A program made the translations under genes and the position numbers. Below the pieces are notes generated by a model. The model was not told the DNA's origin. It searched no databases and was given only the letters and a program-made list of their open reading frames with translations. Below, piece by piece: positions 17,642-26,894 of a stretch of DNA of 48,979 bases. Source of the DNA: an uncultured Acetatifactor sp. (GTDB taxonomy: Bacteria > Bacillota > Clostridia > Lachnospirales > Lachnospiraceae); contig CANQEV010000020.1 of assembly GCA_947595925.1 (NCBI GenBank), positions 1 to 48,979 on the forward strand. The letters run 5' to 3'. The number at the start of each line of letters is the position of its first letter. The first letter of the stretch is position 1.

Positions 17642-19237
17642 ATGAAGCAATTTGAAATAAAAAGGAAACAGATTGAATATCTCTCCATGTTTTTGGAGGT
17701 CTTGATCCTCTGGAGCATAGCCAAAACCACGGGCATGGAGGGCATGGGATTCTTTCTCGCGGCATGGATTCCCTATGTGGTCCTATGGGCGGTTCTTGCG
17801 GAGAACGTTCCGGACGCCGTTGGAAAAATGATCCGGTTCCGCAAGTCCAAAGGCCAGTACAAGAGCATCCGCAGCCTGAAACAACTGACATTGTTCTGGC
17901 TGCTGCTGACAGGCGCCTGCGGCAGCGTCCTGCTGTTGTGTCTTGCCGGCGTCCTGTCGAAGAATGTCTTTCACTCGGTGTACAGCAAGCTGATGATCTG
18001 GATGCTGGCACCCCTCGTCCTCCTGCGCGCGCTGTCAGCGCTCTTTTTGGGATTTTCACAGGGAGAGGGAACGGAGCTTCCCGCAGTGCTGGCGGCTGTA
18101 GTGAGGCCGCTTCTCACATACGGATTTGGAATGATCATTTCCACCGCCACGCGCGGATATGGGGAGAAGGTCAGTCTTCTCTTAAAGCAGGAATGTTATA
18201 CGGCCATGTATGCCGGCGCGGGATGGTGCCTGGCAATGACGGCGGCAGAGACGATCGTGTTTCTTCTCAGTATGCTCGCATATCTCAGGATCCGCAGGAA
18301 GAGCAGGGGCGAGGAAAATGAAGGCAGGAAGTCTGCGGACGACTATCCGGCGCTTCTGGGTACGCTTTACGGAAATATGGGCGGCAGGATACTGGTCCGG
18401 CTTCTGGAAATCTTTCCGATTTTTGTGGGGATGATCCTGTATTATTCCAGGGCGGAGGAGAATGCCCCGGCGGGTTTTGGCAGTTATTTCGTGGGATATC
18501 TGGCAGTCTGCCTGGCGGTTGTCTTTCTCCTGAATGCAGTTACGGTTCCCCTTTGGGGAAAGGTTACAGGATTTCGGCGCAGGGATGAGAAGAGAATGGC
18601 CTGCGTCGCCTTTCAGGGAGGGATTCACCTGCTCTTTTCCCTTGGGCTCTGGGCCTCGGTAAGTTTTTCCGTACTGGCTGCTCAAGTGGGAGGTTTTGTA
18701 GGTTTTACTTCGCCGAATCTGGTGAAGGCAGTGGTGCCGGGCAGCTTTTGGATTCTGTTTATGGCGCTTTCCTTCTATTTTTCACGAATGTTGATCCGAT
18801 TGGGAAAGGCGCTGATCGCAGTCGGGATGGGCGTCCTTTGCGACATGCTCTTTCTCATGATCTTTCTGATTCTGTGGTCCAATGCCAGCATGGGAATTTT
18901 GGCGTTTCTCTATGCTTGCCTGATTGCCGCCGCCATGCAGGCAGTGCTTACCGGCGCGTTTTGTATGCAGCTGCTGGGCCTGAAGATGGAATGGCTGAAA
19001 GTTTTCGGAATACCGTTTTTTGCAGGCGCGGCCGTGGCGCTTCTGGAGTTCCTTGCGGCGAAGTTTGTCACGGTTTATCTGGGGAACGGCCTGACGGTCC
19101 TGACCGTCGGAGGGGTTGGTTTTCTGATTTTTCTGTGCGCCTTGCTCTTCCTGAGAAATTTTGACGAGGAGGAACTGGACGTGATTCCCCTGGGAGTCAT
19201 TCTTCACTCTCTTGGAAGCATGTTGAGTGTATTTTAG
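17642..19237 (+). CDS. Multidrug/oligosaccharide-lipid/polysaccharide flippase-like membrane protein
   Basis: This is a polytopic membrane protein of about 530 residues with roughly 14 predicted helices and short loops, in the style of the MOP superfamily (SpoVB, MurJ, Wzx). The stretch APLVLLRALSALFLGFSQG recalls the loop in SpoVB-type proteins where an arginine precedes GxxQG. The genomic position behind the yqfCD-phoH-ybeY cluster would suit a sporulation or cell-wall lipid flippase, but the substrate cannot be told. ATG 17642 has AGGAAG upstream; ATG 17606 is an alternative start. Confidence 0.75.
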   Translation: MKQFEIKRKQIEYLSMFLEVLILWSIAKTTGMEGMGFFLAAWIPYVVLWAVLAENVPDAVGKMIRFRKSKGQYKSIRSLKQLTLFWLLLTGACGSVLLLCLAGVLSKNVFHSVYSKLMIWMLAPLVLLRALSALFLGFSQGEGTELPAVLAAVVRPLLTYGFGMIISTATRGYGEKVSLLLKQECYTAMYAGAGWCLAMTAAETIVFLLSMLAYLRIRRKSRGEENEGRKSADDYPALLGTLYGNMGGRILVRLLEIFPIFVGMILYYSRAEENAPAGFGSYFVGYLAVCLAVVFLLNAVTVPLWGKVTGFRRRDEKRMACVAFQGGIHLLFSLGLWASVSFSVLAAQVGGFVGFTSPNLVKAVVPGSFWILFMALSFYFSRMLIRLGKALIAVGMGVLCDMLFLMIFLILWSNASMGILAFLYACLIAAAMQAVLTGAFCMQLLGLKMEWLKVFGIPFFAGAAVALLEFLAAKFVTVYLGNGLTVLTVGGVGFLIFLCALLFLRNFDEEELDVIPLGVILHSLGSMLSVF

Positions 19238-19370
19238 AATAAAATCAGTAAAATAAGCGGATACTCTTGTAAAATATAACTATTCGGCCGGAATCAGAAG
19301 TTCTGTGGACAGGGTTCTGTTCCGGGACGGAGGGCCGGACGGTTACAGAAAGGCGGAAGGCGTCAGCACG

Positions 19371-20084
19371 ATGCGGATTGGAAAGAGTATCGGTTTATTT
19401 TTCATTTGCGCTGTTTTTTTTGCGACAATGGGTTTCTGGGCGGGTCACCACTTTACGGGAAGTCCGTTTCTCTCCGGGGAGAAGGATTCGGAAATTGTGG
19501 AAGGGGAAGGAGCGTCTGTCCAGGAGGAATCGGAGTCACCGGAGCCCCTGGATGAGAACACCCTGATGGAAACTTCCCAGGAGGAAAACGGGGAAGACGG
19601 CGGGGAGTCCTCCGGTTTCCTGAGCGCGGCGGCGCTGGCAGGCATTTTAAGCTCTGACACGGAATATGTGCTGGAGGAAACGGACGTGCTCAGGGGAACG
19701 GTGATCGAGACCAGTGCGAAACTTCCCGACAAATATGTGGGGATGGACAGGGAGTCCTTCCTGATGGCCCTGGAGCAGTATGCAGCGTCCCCGCCTCTTT
19801 CCGAGCGTGAGAGGGGGTTTGTGGGACTGGAGGTTTTGAGCTTTTCCAGGGAGCGCGTTGTCGTGAAGATGAACTATCGCTACATTCAGCCCGGCGAAAG
19901 CTTTTACCTCGCCGTGCGGAACAATGAGGTTGTGGTATTGCTGGAAGATAAGAAGACCGTCTATATTGAGACCGGGATCCACGCGGATGCGCTTCCCCAG
20001 GAACTTCAGGAAGATCTGATCGACATGGTGTTTGTGGAGGACGAGGCCGGTTTGTATGATCTTCTGGAGGCGTATTCCAGTTAA
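19371..20084 (+). CDS. Membrane-anchored protein with BofC-like C-terminal domain
   Basis: The 237-residue protein starts with a membrane anchor (IGKSIGLFFICAVFFATMGFWAG, residues 3-25). An acidic Glu/Ser-rich linker (about 35-82) follows, then a folded C-terminal half. The last 60 residues (YLAVRNNEVVVLLEDKKTVY, then LPQELQEDLIDMVFV...LYDLLEAYSS) resemble the C-terminal domain of BofC, a forespore regulator of pro-sigma-K processing in Bacillus. This is a family-level impression from memory. Several anchored Clostridia proteins share this domain without being BofC. The start ATG 19371 follows AAGGCGGAAGG. Confidence 0.7.
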   Translation: MRIGKSIGLFFICAVFFATMGFWAGHHFTGSPFLSGEKDSEIVEGEGASVQEESESPEPLDENTLMETSQEENGEDGGESSGFLSAAALAGILSSDTEYVLEETDVLRGTVIETSAKLPDKYVGMDRESFLMALEQYAASPPLSERERGFVGLEVLSFSRERVVVKMNYRYIQPGESFYLAVRNNEVVVLLEDKKTVYIETGIHADALPQELQEDLIDMVFVEDEAGLYDLLEAYSS

Positions 20085-20105
20085 TTTGACGAAGGAGCGA
20101 TTGCG

Positions 20106-21395
20106 ATGACAGGGAAAAAAGTCGGCGTGATTGGCGGAGGAGCGTCCGGCATGATGGCGGCGATCACGGCCGCGGGATGCGGGGCCGAGGTTACCATCAT
20201 GGAGTCCGGAGACCGGCTGGGGAGGAAAATCCTCTCCACCGGCAACGGAAAATGCAATTTGGGAAACCGGCTTCTGAACGCGGAACAGTATAACGGCGCG
20301 GACAGAAGCTACATACGGCGCTGTCTGGAGCGCTTTGGAACGGAGGAAAGCGTAAGGTTCTTCCGGGAGATCGGACTTTTGACGAAGGAAAAGAACGGGT
20401 ATCTCTACCCGCTCTCCGGACAGGCGGCAGCTGTGCTGGACGCCCTCCGTTTTGAAGTGATGGCAAGGGATATCCGGGTTTTATATGGTTTTCGCGCGGA
20501 AGAGATACATAAGTCCCAGGGAGACAGGAAGGGCTTTTTTGTGAAGGGTGACGGCAGAAAGGAATTTTTTGACCGGGTGATTCTCGCGGCAGGGGGCAGG
20601 GCTGCGCCCCAGACGGGATCGGACGGAAGCGGTTACGAGCTCGCAAAACGCCTTGGGCACAGGATTCTCCCCGTGGTTCCGGCGCTGACTTATCTGACGT
20701 GCAGGGAGGATTTTTGGAAAGGGATTGCGGGAGTGCGCGGGGACGCGGAGATTTCCCTTTTGGAAGAGAACGGCGCTGTGATTGACAAAGAGCGGGGGGA
20801 ACTGCAGATTACGGACCGCGGGATCTCGGGAATCCCCGTGTTTCAGCTCAGCAGGACGGCGGCATACCTTTTGCAGAAAAGGGCTGAAATTCCAGTAAGG
20901 ATCGATCTCATGCCGGACATGACGGAGGAGGAACTATGGGCTTATCTGCAGACAAGGAGGGCCTCCTGTCTGGAACAGGCGAAAGAGCGTACGGCCGAGG
21001 AATTTTTTACCGGCCTTGTAAATAAAAAACTGATGACTCTGTTCCTAAAACAGGCGGGTTCCAAGGGGAATCAGAGCTTATCCCTGGTCGCTGAGCAGCA
21101 GATGAAAAAAATTCTGCGATTCTGCAAAGATTTCCGCGTCACCGTGACGGGCACCGGAAATTTTCAGAACGCCCAGACCTGCGCCGGGGGCGTGGACACC
21201 TCGCAGATCACGGAGAATATGGAGTCCAAACTGGTGAGAGAGCTTTACTTTTCCGGAGAAGTGATGGACGTGGACGGAAGGTGCGGGGGATATAATCTCC
21301 AGTGGGCCTGGACCTCCGGATACCTTGCGGGAAGGGCCGCGGCAGGCTGCTCAGCAATAGATCCGTCAGCCAAAGAAAAGACCTCATTTCGATAA
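20106..21395 (+). CDS. NAD(P)/FAD-dependent oxidoreductase, HI0933/BaiN-like family
   Basis: This 429-residue flavoprotein has an N-terminal FAD fold (VIGGGASGMMAAITAA), the family motif GRKILSTGNGKCN (about residues 38-50) and a C-terminal FAD loop (GEVMDVDGRCGGYNLQWAWTSG). The HI0933 family is widespread and mostly uncharacterised; one branch (BaiN) was linked to bile-acid dehydroxylation. Nothing near this gene suggests bile-acid metabolism. The start codon ATG 20106 has GAAGGAG upstream. Confidence 0.9.
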   Translation: MTGKKVGVIGGGASGMMAAITAAGCGAEVTIMESGDRLGRKILSTGNGKCNLGNRLLNAEQYNGADRSYIRRCLERFGTEESVRFFREIGLLTKEKNGYLYPLSGQAAAVLDALRFEVMARDIRVLYGFRAEEIHKSQGDRKGFFVKGDGRKEFFDRVILAAGGRAAPQTGSDGSGYELAKRLGHRILPVVPALTYLTCREDFWKGIAGVRGDAEISLLEENGAVIDKERGELQITDRGISGIPVFQLSRTAAYLLQKRAEIPVRIDLMPDMTEEELWAYLQTRRASCLEQAKERTAEEFFTGLVNKKLMTLFLKQAGSKGNQSLSLVAEQQMKKILRFCKDFRVTVTGTGNFQNAQTCAGGVDTSQITENMESKLVRELYFSGEVMDVDGRCGGYNLQWAWTSGYLAGRAAAGCSAIDPSAKEKTSFR

Positions 21396-21434
21396 GAAAG
21401 CGTCGGCGCAGAGCCGATGAAAGGATATTGCGTT

Positions 21435-23090
21435 ATGATTTTGATACAGCAGTTAAAACTCCGCATCCCCCATGGGACGGAGCAGGTCCGGAGCAGGGCG
21501 GCCAGGGCGCTGATGATCCCGGAACAGGGGATTCTGGAGCTGGAGATCCTGCGGCGTTCCATTGACGCCAGGAAAAAGCCGGAACTCTATTTTATCTATT
21601 CCCTGGAGGTCCGGGTGAGGGAGGAGCGGAAAGTCCTCGCCAGGGCGCTAAAGAATCCGCGGCGGAAAGAGCAGCTTTCGATCAGCACCCGGGAAATCTA
21701 CCGGTTTCCGGAAGAAAAAGCGCTCCTGGATCTCCCAAGCCGTCCTGTTATCGTGGGTGCCGGTCCTGCGGGGCTTTTCTGCGCCTATTATCTGGCCCTG
21801 GCGGGGAGACGCCCTCTGCTTTTAGAGAGAGGCCGCTGTGTGGAAGAGAGACAGCGGGACGTGGAAACCTTCTGGAAGACCGGAAAGCTGGATCCCTCTT
21901 CCAACGTGCAGTTCGGGGAGGGCGGTGCCGGTACGTTTTCCGACGGAAAATTGAATACCCTGGTAAAGGAAAAGGAAGGGCGAAACCGCGCGGTGCTGCA
22001 GACTTTCGTAAAATTCGGTGCGAAAGAGAGTATTCTTTATGACGCAAAGCCCCACATCGGTACGGACGAGCTGCAGAGAATCATCCGTAATTTCCGGGAG
22101 GAGATCCTGCGCCTGGGCGGGGAGATCCGCTTTGAAAGCCAGGTGACGGATCTGGAGATGGACGGGGAGAGGATCAAGGGGATCGTCGTCAACGGCAGGG
22201 AAAAACTGTCCTGCAACAGACTGGTGCTGGCCATCGGTCACAGCGCCAGGGATACCCTCCTTATGCTCCATGAAAGGCAACTCGGGATGGAGGCAAAGCC
22301 CTTCGCCGTGGGCCTGCGCGTAGAACATCCCCAGGCCATGATCGACAGGAGCCAGTACGGCACGGACCGTCCGGGGGATTTGGGAGCGGCGGCGTATAAA
22401 GTCACGGCAAAAGCCTCCGCAAAGGGAGGGGAGAGAAGCGTCTATTCTTTTTGCATGTGTCCGGGAGGGTATGTGGTCAACGCCTCCTCGGAGGAGGGGC
22501 GGCTTGCGGTAAACGGCATGAGTTACAGCGACCGGAGCGGAGAAAATGCAAACAGCGCCGTCATTGTCGCCGTGACCCCAGAGGATTATCCGGGGGAAGG
22601 ACCGCTTTCCGGGATCGCCTTTCAGAGAGAATTGGAGGAAAAGGCTTACCGGCTGGGAAACGGCAGGATCCCGGTTCAGAGATATGGGGAGTTTCGGCAA
22701 AAAGTCCTGGGGATCCCGGCGGAAGAACTCCCGGAGCTTACCGGCGGCGGGGAGATCAGACCCTGCTGCAAGGGGGAACACGCCTGGGCGGATCTCTCGG
22801 GGCTGCTTCCAAAAGAGTGCGGCGTCGCCCTGGCGGAGGGCATGGAGCAGTTTGCACGGCAGATCCGGGGCTTTAACCGGCCGGACGCCGTCCTGTCCGG
22901 CGTGGAGAGCCGGACTTCTTCGCCGGTGAGGATTCTTCGGGACGACACCCTGCAGTCCAATATCAAAGGGGTCTATCCCTGCGGGGAGGGCGCGGGGTAT
23001 GCGGGCGGCATCACCTCTGCGGCCATGGACGGTCTGCGGGCGGCGGAGGAGATTGAGAAGGCCCTTCGGAGGGAAGAAGGAATAAAGTGA
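21435..23090 (+). CDS. FAD-dependent dehydrogenase, COG2509-like
   Basis: The 551-residue flavoprotein of unknown substrate has an N-terminal region of about 95 residues (MILIQQLKLRIPHG) before the FAD fold VIVGAGPAGLFCAYYLALAG. Conserved blocks include NVQFGEGGAGTFSDGKLNT and the C-terminal GVYPCGEGAGYAGGITSAAMDG. These are hallmarks of a clostridial/bacterial family usually annotated only as uncharacterised FAD-dependent dehydrogenase. AAAGGA lies nine bases before ATG 21435; ATG 21417 is an in-frame alternative. It follows the preceding flavoprotein by 39 bases, probably in one transcript. Confidence 0.88.
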   Translation: MILIQQLKLRIPHGTEQVRSRAARALMIPEQGILELEILRRSIDARKKPELYFIYSLEVRVREERKVLARALKNPRRKEQLSISTREIYRFPEEKALLDLPSRPVIVGAGPAGLFCAYYLALAGRRPLLLERGRCVEERQRDVETFWKTGKLDPSSNVQFGEGGAGTFSDGKLNTLVKEKEGRNRAVLQTFVKFGAKESILYDAKPHIGTDELQRIIRNFREEILRLGGEIRFESQVTDLEMDGERIKGIVVNGREKLSCNRLVLAIGHSARDTLLMLHERQLGMEAKPFAVGLRVEHPQAMIDRSQYGTDRPGDLGAAAYKVTAKASAKGGERSVYSFCMCPGGYVVNASSEEGRLAVNGMSYSDRSGENANSAVIVAVTPEDYPGEGPLSGIAFQRELEEKAYRLGNGRIPVQRYGEFRQKVLGIPAEELPELTGGGEIRPCCKGEHAWADLSGLLPKECGVALAEGMEQFARQIRGFNRPDAVLSGVESRTSSPVRILRDDTLQSNIKGVYPCGEGAGYAGGITSAAMDGLRAAEEIEKALRREEGIK

Positions 23091-23091
23091 T

Positions 23092-23571
23092 ATGGCAAAA
23101 GTGTTTTTGATCTGCGGGAAAATCTGTTCCGGGAAAACGGTGTATGCAAAACGGCTCTGCCGGGAGAAAGGGGCGGCGCTTTTGTCCGTGGACGAGATCA
23201 TGCTGGCCCTCTTTGGACAATATGCGGGCGAGAGACACGACGAATATACCGAGAAGGTACAGAAGTACCTGTTTCAAAAGTCTGTGGAGCTGGTTCGGAA
23301 CCATATTTCCGTCGTCCTGGACTGGGGTTTCTGGACCCGGGAAGGGCGTTCCGCCGCAAGGCAGTTTTATGAGAGACAGGGAATTGACGCGGAGTTTCAT
23401 GGGATCCGCATCAGCGGCGCGCTCTGGCAGAAGAGAGTGGAACAGAGGAACCGGGCGGTGGCTGCGGGAGAGGCCGAGGCGTATCTGATCGATGAAAACC
23501 TTGCGGCAAAGTTCGAAAAACTCTTTGAAGAGCCGGAGGACGGGGAGATCGACGTGTGGGTCCGGGATTGA
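23092..23571 (+). CDS. Small P-loop kinase-like ATPase (AAA_33 type)
   Basis: This 159-residue protein has Walker A GKICSGKT at the N-terminus (residues 9-16), an LSVDE motif after strand 2 (about 32-36), VVLDWGFWTREGR (about 66-78) and an Arg-rich lid region (WQKRVEQRNR). The layout fits small ATP-dependent kinases of the zeta-toxin/AAA_33 group found as single genes in many bacteria. The substrate is unknown. It begins one base after the stop of the preceding FAD gene, so it is co-transcribed with it. Confidence 0.82.
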   Translation: MAKVFLICGKICSGKTVYAKRLCREKGAALLSVDEIMLALFGQYAGERHDEYTEKVQKYLFQKSVELVRNHISVVLDWGFWTREGRSAARQFYERQGIDAEFHGIRISGALWQKRVEQRNRAVAAGEAEAYLIDENLAAKFEKLFEEPEDGEIDVWVRD

Positions 23572-23586
23572 TAGTGGAGAAAGAAA

Positions 23587-25407
23587 ATGAAATTATTTCA
23601 AAAAACTGCCGCAGGGCTCCTGACCCTTTGCTTTATGGGTATCCTGTTTACCGGATGTGCTTTCGAGCGGGAAGGATCCAAGCCGGCGACGGCATCTTTG
23701 GAGGAGTCCGTGCAGGAGCAGACAACAGAGTCCGCGCAGGAGGGTACAATGGAGTCCGTGCAGGAGCAGACGACAGAGTCCGCGCAGGAGAGCACGGCGG
23801 AGTCCCGGCAGGAGGAGTCGGCGGCTCCTTCAACAGAAGTCACTTCGGAGGTGGAAAAGCCTTTGTTTACGGGGAGGACGGCCCCTGTCCTGAAGAAGGC
23901 GGAAGCGGTGACTCCCACGGCAGGCACCTTCCATGTCTCCCGGGCTTTCAGCGACGACATGATCCTGCAGAGGGACGACTATATCCGAATCTGGGGGACT
24001 GCGCCGGGAGAGGACGGCAATACGATATGCGCCGAATTTAAGGGGCTGAAAGGTTCCGCTGTGGTGAAGGACGGCAGATGGCTGATCACTCTGGACGGAA
24101 CGCTGGAGGCGTCCGCGGAACAGGGTCATTCCCTGCGGGTATATGGCGCTTCTTCTGAAACGGTATTTGAAAATGTGCTGGTGGGCGATGTGTACCTGTG
24201 CATCGGCCAGTCCAACGCGGCTTATATGGTGGCGAATTATCTGGAAGACGCCCGGGATGATGATCTGTACAACAAGGATTTCACCCAGTCGGACATCTCA
24301 AATTCCGATCCTATCCGGATCATCCGCAATGTGATGGGTGATCCCACCGTCGGCAAAGATATCACATCCTCCGTGGCGGAGGACGTGATGCACCACCGCG
24401 GCTGGCAGAAGCCGGAGTCTGCGGCAATGGGAACAAGCGCCGTGGGCTATTTCTTTGCGAAACAGATCGTTGAGCGCACGGACAATGAGATCCCGATCGG
24501 GATCATAGAATGTGATGCGGCCGGTTTTCAGCTGTCCGCCTTTCTGTCTGCGGAAACGGCGGAAAAGTGCGGGGCCGACAAATATATCGAAGAGCGGGGC
24601 GGCTATTATGGGGACAGCGTCAACGGTCTGCAGCGGTCACGGTTTCTGTTTAATCAATACATATCGCCTTTCCTGAATTTTACCGTCAGCGGGATGATCT
24701 GGTATCAGGGCGAAAGCGACGCGCCAAGAAACCTGCCGGAGTTATACCCGGAGCGTTTTGCGGTCATGGTTCAGAATTACAGAGATAAGATCGATCAGAA
24801 TTATCATGATTTTCCCGTATATATCATGGAGCTCACCACGGAATATGCAAAACCCGATCAAGTCGCGGGGGACGACTGGGCCTATATCGACGTTGGGCGG
24901 ATTCGCTCCTATATGGGAAACATTCCCTCTTTAGTCCCAAATACGTTTATCGCCGTATCCTCCGATCTTTGGAGGAACCGTCAATACCTAAACCAGCTCC
25001 ACCCGTACTGCAAATGGCCCATGGCGGAGCGGGCTGTGGAGATCGCCATGCCGATCCTGTATCGTTCCTACACGGACGAAGAACTGCAGAATACGGGAGC
25101 GCCCACATACGGCGCCTGTCTTTCGGCTTCGGACAATGAAGTGGTGCTGCAGTTCCTGTTTACCGGCGGTGGATTGCAGACCAGCGGGGGCGGCGAAGCA
25201 GTCGGATTTGAGGTCCTCTCAGAAGACGGCGGCTGGAAAATGCCGGAAGGAGTCGTGCTTTCCGGCGATACCGTCACGGTGACCGACAGTGAGATGATCT
25301 GCGGCGTACGCTATTGCGGAAAAACGGGAAGCTGTTATCCGGAGAAAGTCAATGTATGCAGCGGAACCGGCGTCCCCATGGCGGCCTTTTGCTGGATCGC
25401 CCAGTAG
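23587..25407 (+). CDS. Lipoprotein with sialate O-acetylesterase-like (SASA/SGNH) domain
   Basis: A 606-residue surface lipoprotein: the signal peptide ends in a lipobox LFTGC (Cys at about 22). A low-complexity linker follows (about 38-78) with repeated units of the form ESVQEQTTESAQE. The esterase part opens with an N-terminal beta domain (SRAFSDDMILQRDDYIRIWG) and contains the nucleophile motif GQSN (about 211-214), MIWYQGESD and a C-terminal QLHPYCKWPMAERA carrying the His. These match the family that removes O-acetyl groups from sialic acid or plant polysaccharides. The substrate is not clear from the context. Confidence 0.85.
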   Translation: MKLFQKTAAGLLTLCFMGILFTGCAFEREGSKPATASLEESVQEQTTESAQEGTMESVQEQTTESAQESTAESRQEESAAPSTEVTSEVEKPLFTGRTAPVLKKAEAVTPTAGTFHVSRAFSDDMILQRDDYIRIWGTAPGEDGNTICAEFKGLKGSAVVKDGRWLITLDGTLEASAEQGHSLRVYGASSETVFENVLVGDVYLCIGQSNAAYMVANYLEDARDDDLYNKDFTQSDISNSDPIRIIRNVMGDPTVGKDITSSVAEDVMHHRGWQKPESAAMGTSAVGYFFAKQIVERTDNEIPIGIIECDAAGFQLSAFLSAETAEKCGADKYIEERGGYYGDSVNGLQRSRFLFNQYISPFLNFTVSGMIWYQGESDAPRNLPELYPERFAVMVQNYRDKIDQNYHDFPVYIMELTTEYAKPDQVAGDDWAYIDVGRIRSYMGNIPSLVPNTFIAVSSDLWRNRQYLNQLHPYCKWPMAERAVEIAMPILYRSYTDEELQNTGAPTYGACLSASDNEVVLQFLFTGGGLQTSGGGEAVGFEVLSEDGGWKMPEGVVLSGDTVTVTDSEMICGVRYCGKTGSCYPEKVNVCSGTGVPMAAFCWIAQ

Positions 25408-25559
25408 CGCCGCTTTTTGGAGTTTCCAGGGCATAAAGACGGAAAGTCCGGAGTACGGGCTTTATGGGCTTGCAAGCCGAAGGTCTATCTCTCAGTGTTG
25501 GGAAGGGCGGGCTGCCGACAGGCTTGTAGGGTGAACTTTTGTCGTGTGTTGTGCAGGTG

Positions 25560-25633
25560 AACTGCCGGCGGGAATTGACGAATGCAAAAAAACGCTGTAC
25601 AATGGACAGGTGTGTAAATGCCGGCAGTTTTTT
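25560..25633 (+). promoter_or_regulatory. 10-bp inverted repeat flanking the proB promoter, with T-tract
   Basis: AACTGCCGGC (25560-25569) and its exact complement GCCGGCAGTT (25620-25629) enclose the proB promoter; a run of T follows (25628-25633). A transcript coming from upstream would contain both arms and could form a terminator with a loop of about 50 bases. A transcript starting at the internal promoter would lack the left arm. It could equally be an operator. The rest of the 256-base gap before proB shows nothing I recognise. Confidence 0.5.
25575..25603 (+). promoter_or_regulatory. Sigma-A type promoter of proB
   Basis: TTGACG (25575-25580), a 17-base spacer and TACAAT (25598-25603) form a near-consensus promoter. 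The start of transcription would be near 25610, leaving a leader of about 55 bases before proB. Confidence 0.8.
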
Positions 25634-25663
25634 AGTTTTTGAAATTGGAGGAACAGATTTTCA

Positions 25664-26533
25664 GTGAGTGATTTACGGAAAAGGATCGGAGATAAAAAGA
25701 GGGTGGTCGTGAAGATCGGATCGTCCTCTCTTCAGCATAAGGAGACCGGGGACATGGACTACGCCCGGCTGGAAAAACTGGTTCGGGAGCTCTGCGATAT
25801 CCGCAATCAGGGCAGGGAAGTGATCTTGGTGACCAGCGGCGCCATTGCCGCCGGGAAAAAGGCGGTGGGGATCCGGGAGTTTCAGTGCGAAACTCAGGCG
25901 GAGGCCATGGCCATGAAACAGGCCTGCTCCGCCATCGGCCAGGCAAAGCTCATGATGACCTACTCCAAGCTTTTCGCGGAATATAACCAGACCTCGGCAC
26001 AGATCCTGATGACGAAGAATACCATTGTGGACAATCTGAACCGCTACAACGCCCACAACACGTTTACACAGCTCTTGAAGATGGGCGTGATCCCGGTGGT
26101 GAACGAGAACGACACCGTGGCGACCTATGAGATCGAGATCGGGGACAACGATACCCTTTCCGCCATCGTGGCGGCGCTGGTGGAGGCGGACCTTCTGATC
26201 CTTCTCTCGGACATCGACGGCCTCTACACGGACGATCCCCGCAGGAACCCGGAGGCGAGGTTTATCGATCAGGTGGACCGGCTGACGCCGGAGCTGATGG
26301 AGATGGGGAAGGACAGCACGGGCAGCGGCGTGGGCACCGGTGGCATGAGCACGAAGCTGATCGCGGCGAAGATCGCAACCTCGGCGGGCGCGGATATGGT
26401 GATCGCCAACAGCAAGGACATCGGGATCCTGCACCGCATCATGAGAGGTGAGCCGGAGGGGACTCTGTTCGCCGCCAACCCGGACGAGAGCTTTGACCTG
26501 GCGGAATTTGTGGACAATCTGCATAAGGGATGA
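25664..26533 (+). CDS. proB: Glutamate 5-kinase
   Basis: ProB phosphorylates glutamate, the first step of proline synthesis; ProA takes the product. The 289-residue protein belongs to the amino-acid kinase fold, with VVKIGSSSL, VTSGAIAAGKKAVG, VNENDTVAT and SDIDGLYTDDPR. It is the short form without the C-terminal PUA domain. The start is GTG 25664 behind TTGGAGG (25645-25651). Two short genes separate it from proA. Confidence 0.95.
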   Translation: MSDLRKRIGDKKRVVVKIGSSSLQHKETGDMDYARLEKLVRELCDIRNQGREVILVTSGAIAAGKKAVGIREFQCETQAEAMAMKQACSAIGQAKLMMTYSKLFAEYNQTSAQILMTKNTIVDNLNRYNAHNTFTQLLKMGVIPVVNENDTVATYEIEIGDNDTLSAIVAALVEADLLILLSDIDGLYTDDPRRNPEARFIDQVDRLTPELMEMGKDSTGSGVGTGGMSTKLIAAKIATSAGADMVIANSKDIGILHRIMRGEPEGTLFAANPDESFDLAEFVDNLHKG

Positions 26534-26659
26534 AAGAGGGATTTCTGGCGATGTTTTGTCATACGGCGAATGGGTCTGGAATCGTTTGAGAGTCACGGCG
26601 GAGAGAATCGTTGCGTCGGAAGACAGATAAAGACATTTTTATAGAGAAAGGTGCAGGGC

Positions 26660-26893
26660 ATGAGCGGTAAAAAACAGAGCATGGACGAGAAGATCCGGCG
26701 GATCAACGAACTGTATCATAAGTCCAAGGCGGAGGGGCTTACGGAGGAAGAAAAAGAGGAGCAGGCTGCCCTGAGAAAAGACTATATCGCCAGCATCCGG
26801 GGGAACCTGCGGAGCCAGCTGGATCACATGACCATCCGCTATGAGGACGGCAGGGAGGAAAAGGTCAGCGACCGGAGAAAGAGGCACGAATAA
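26660..26893 (+). CDS. DUF896 (UPF0291) family small protein
   Basis: This 77-residue protein has the pattern of the DUF896/YnzC family: a helical hairpin (IRRINELYHKSKAEGLTEEEK) followed by EQAALRKDYIASIRGNLRSQL. The function is unknown; the Bacillus members are small soluble proteins, one of which is SOS-regulated. AAAGG lies upstream of ATG 26660; an in-frame GTG at 26651 is possible. Its stop is one base before the start of the next gene. Confidence 0.9.
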   Translation: MSGKKQSMDEKIRRINELYHKSKAEGLTEEEKEEQAALRKDYIASIRGNLRSQLDHMTIRYEDGREEKVSDRRKRHE

Positions 26894-26894
26894 A

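Noticed and set aside
19238..19370. Sporulation sigma-E promoter before the BofC-like gene (GGATACT...)
   Set aside because: A -10 box with acceptable spacing could not be found; the match is too weak to report as a feature.
25420..25555. Possible riboswitch before proB (ATAAAG..CTTTAT and GGCTTGCAAGCC pairings)
   Set aside because: It does not match any riboswitch consensus I can recall, and the promoter lies downstream of it, so it would not be in the main proB transcript.
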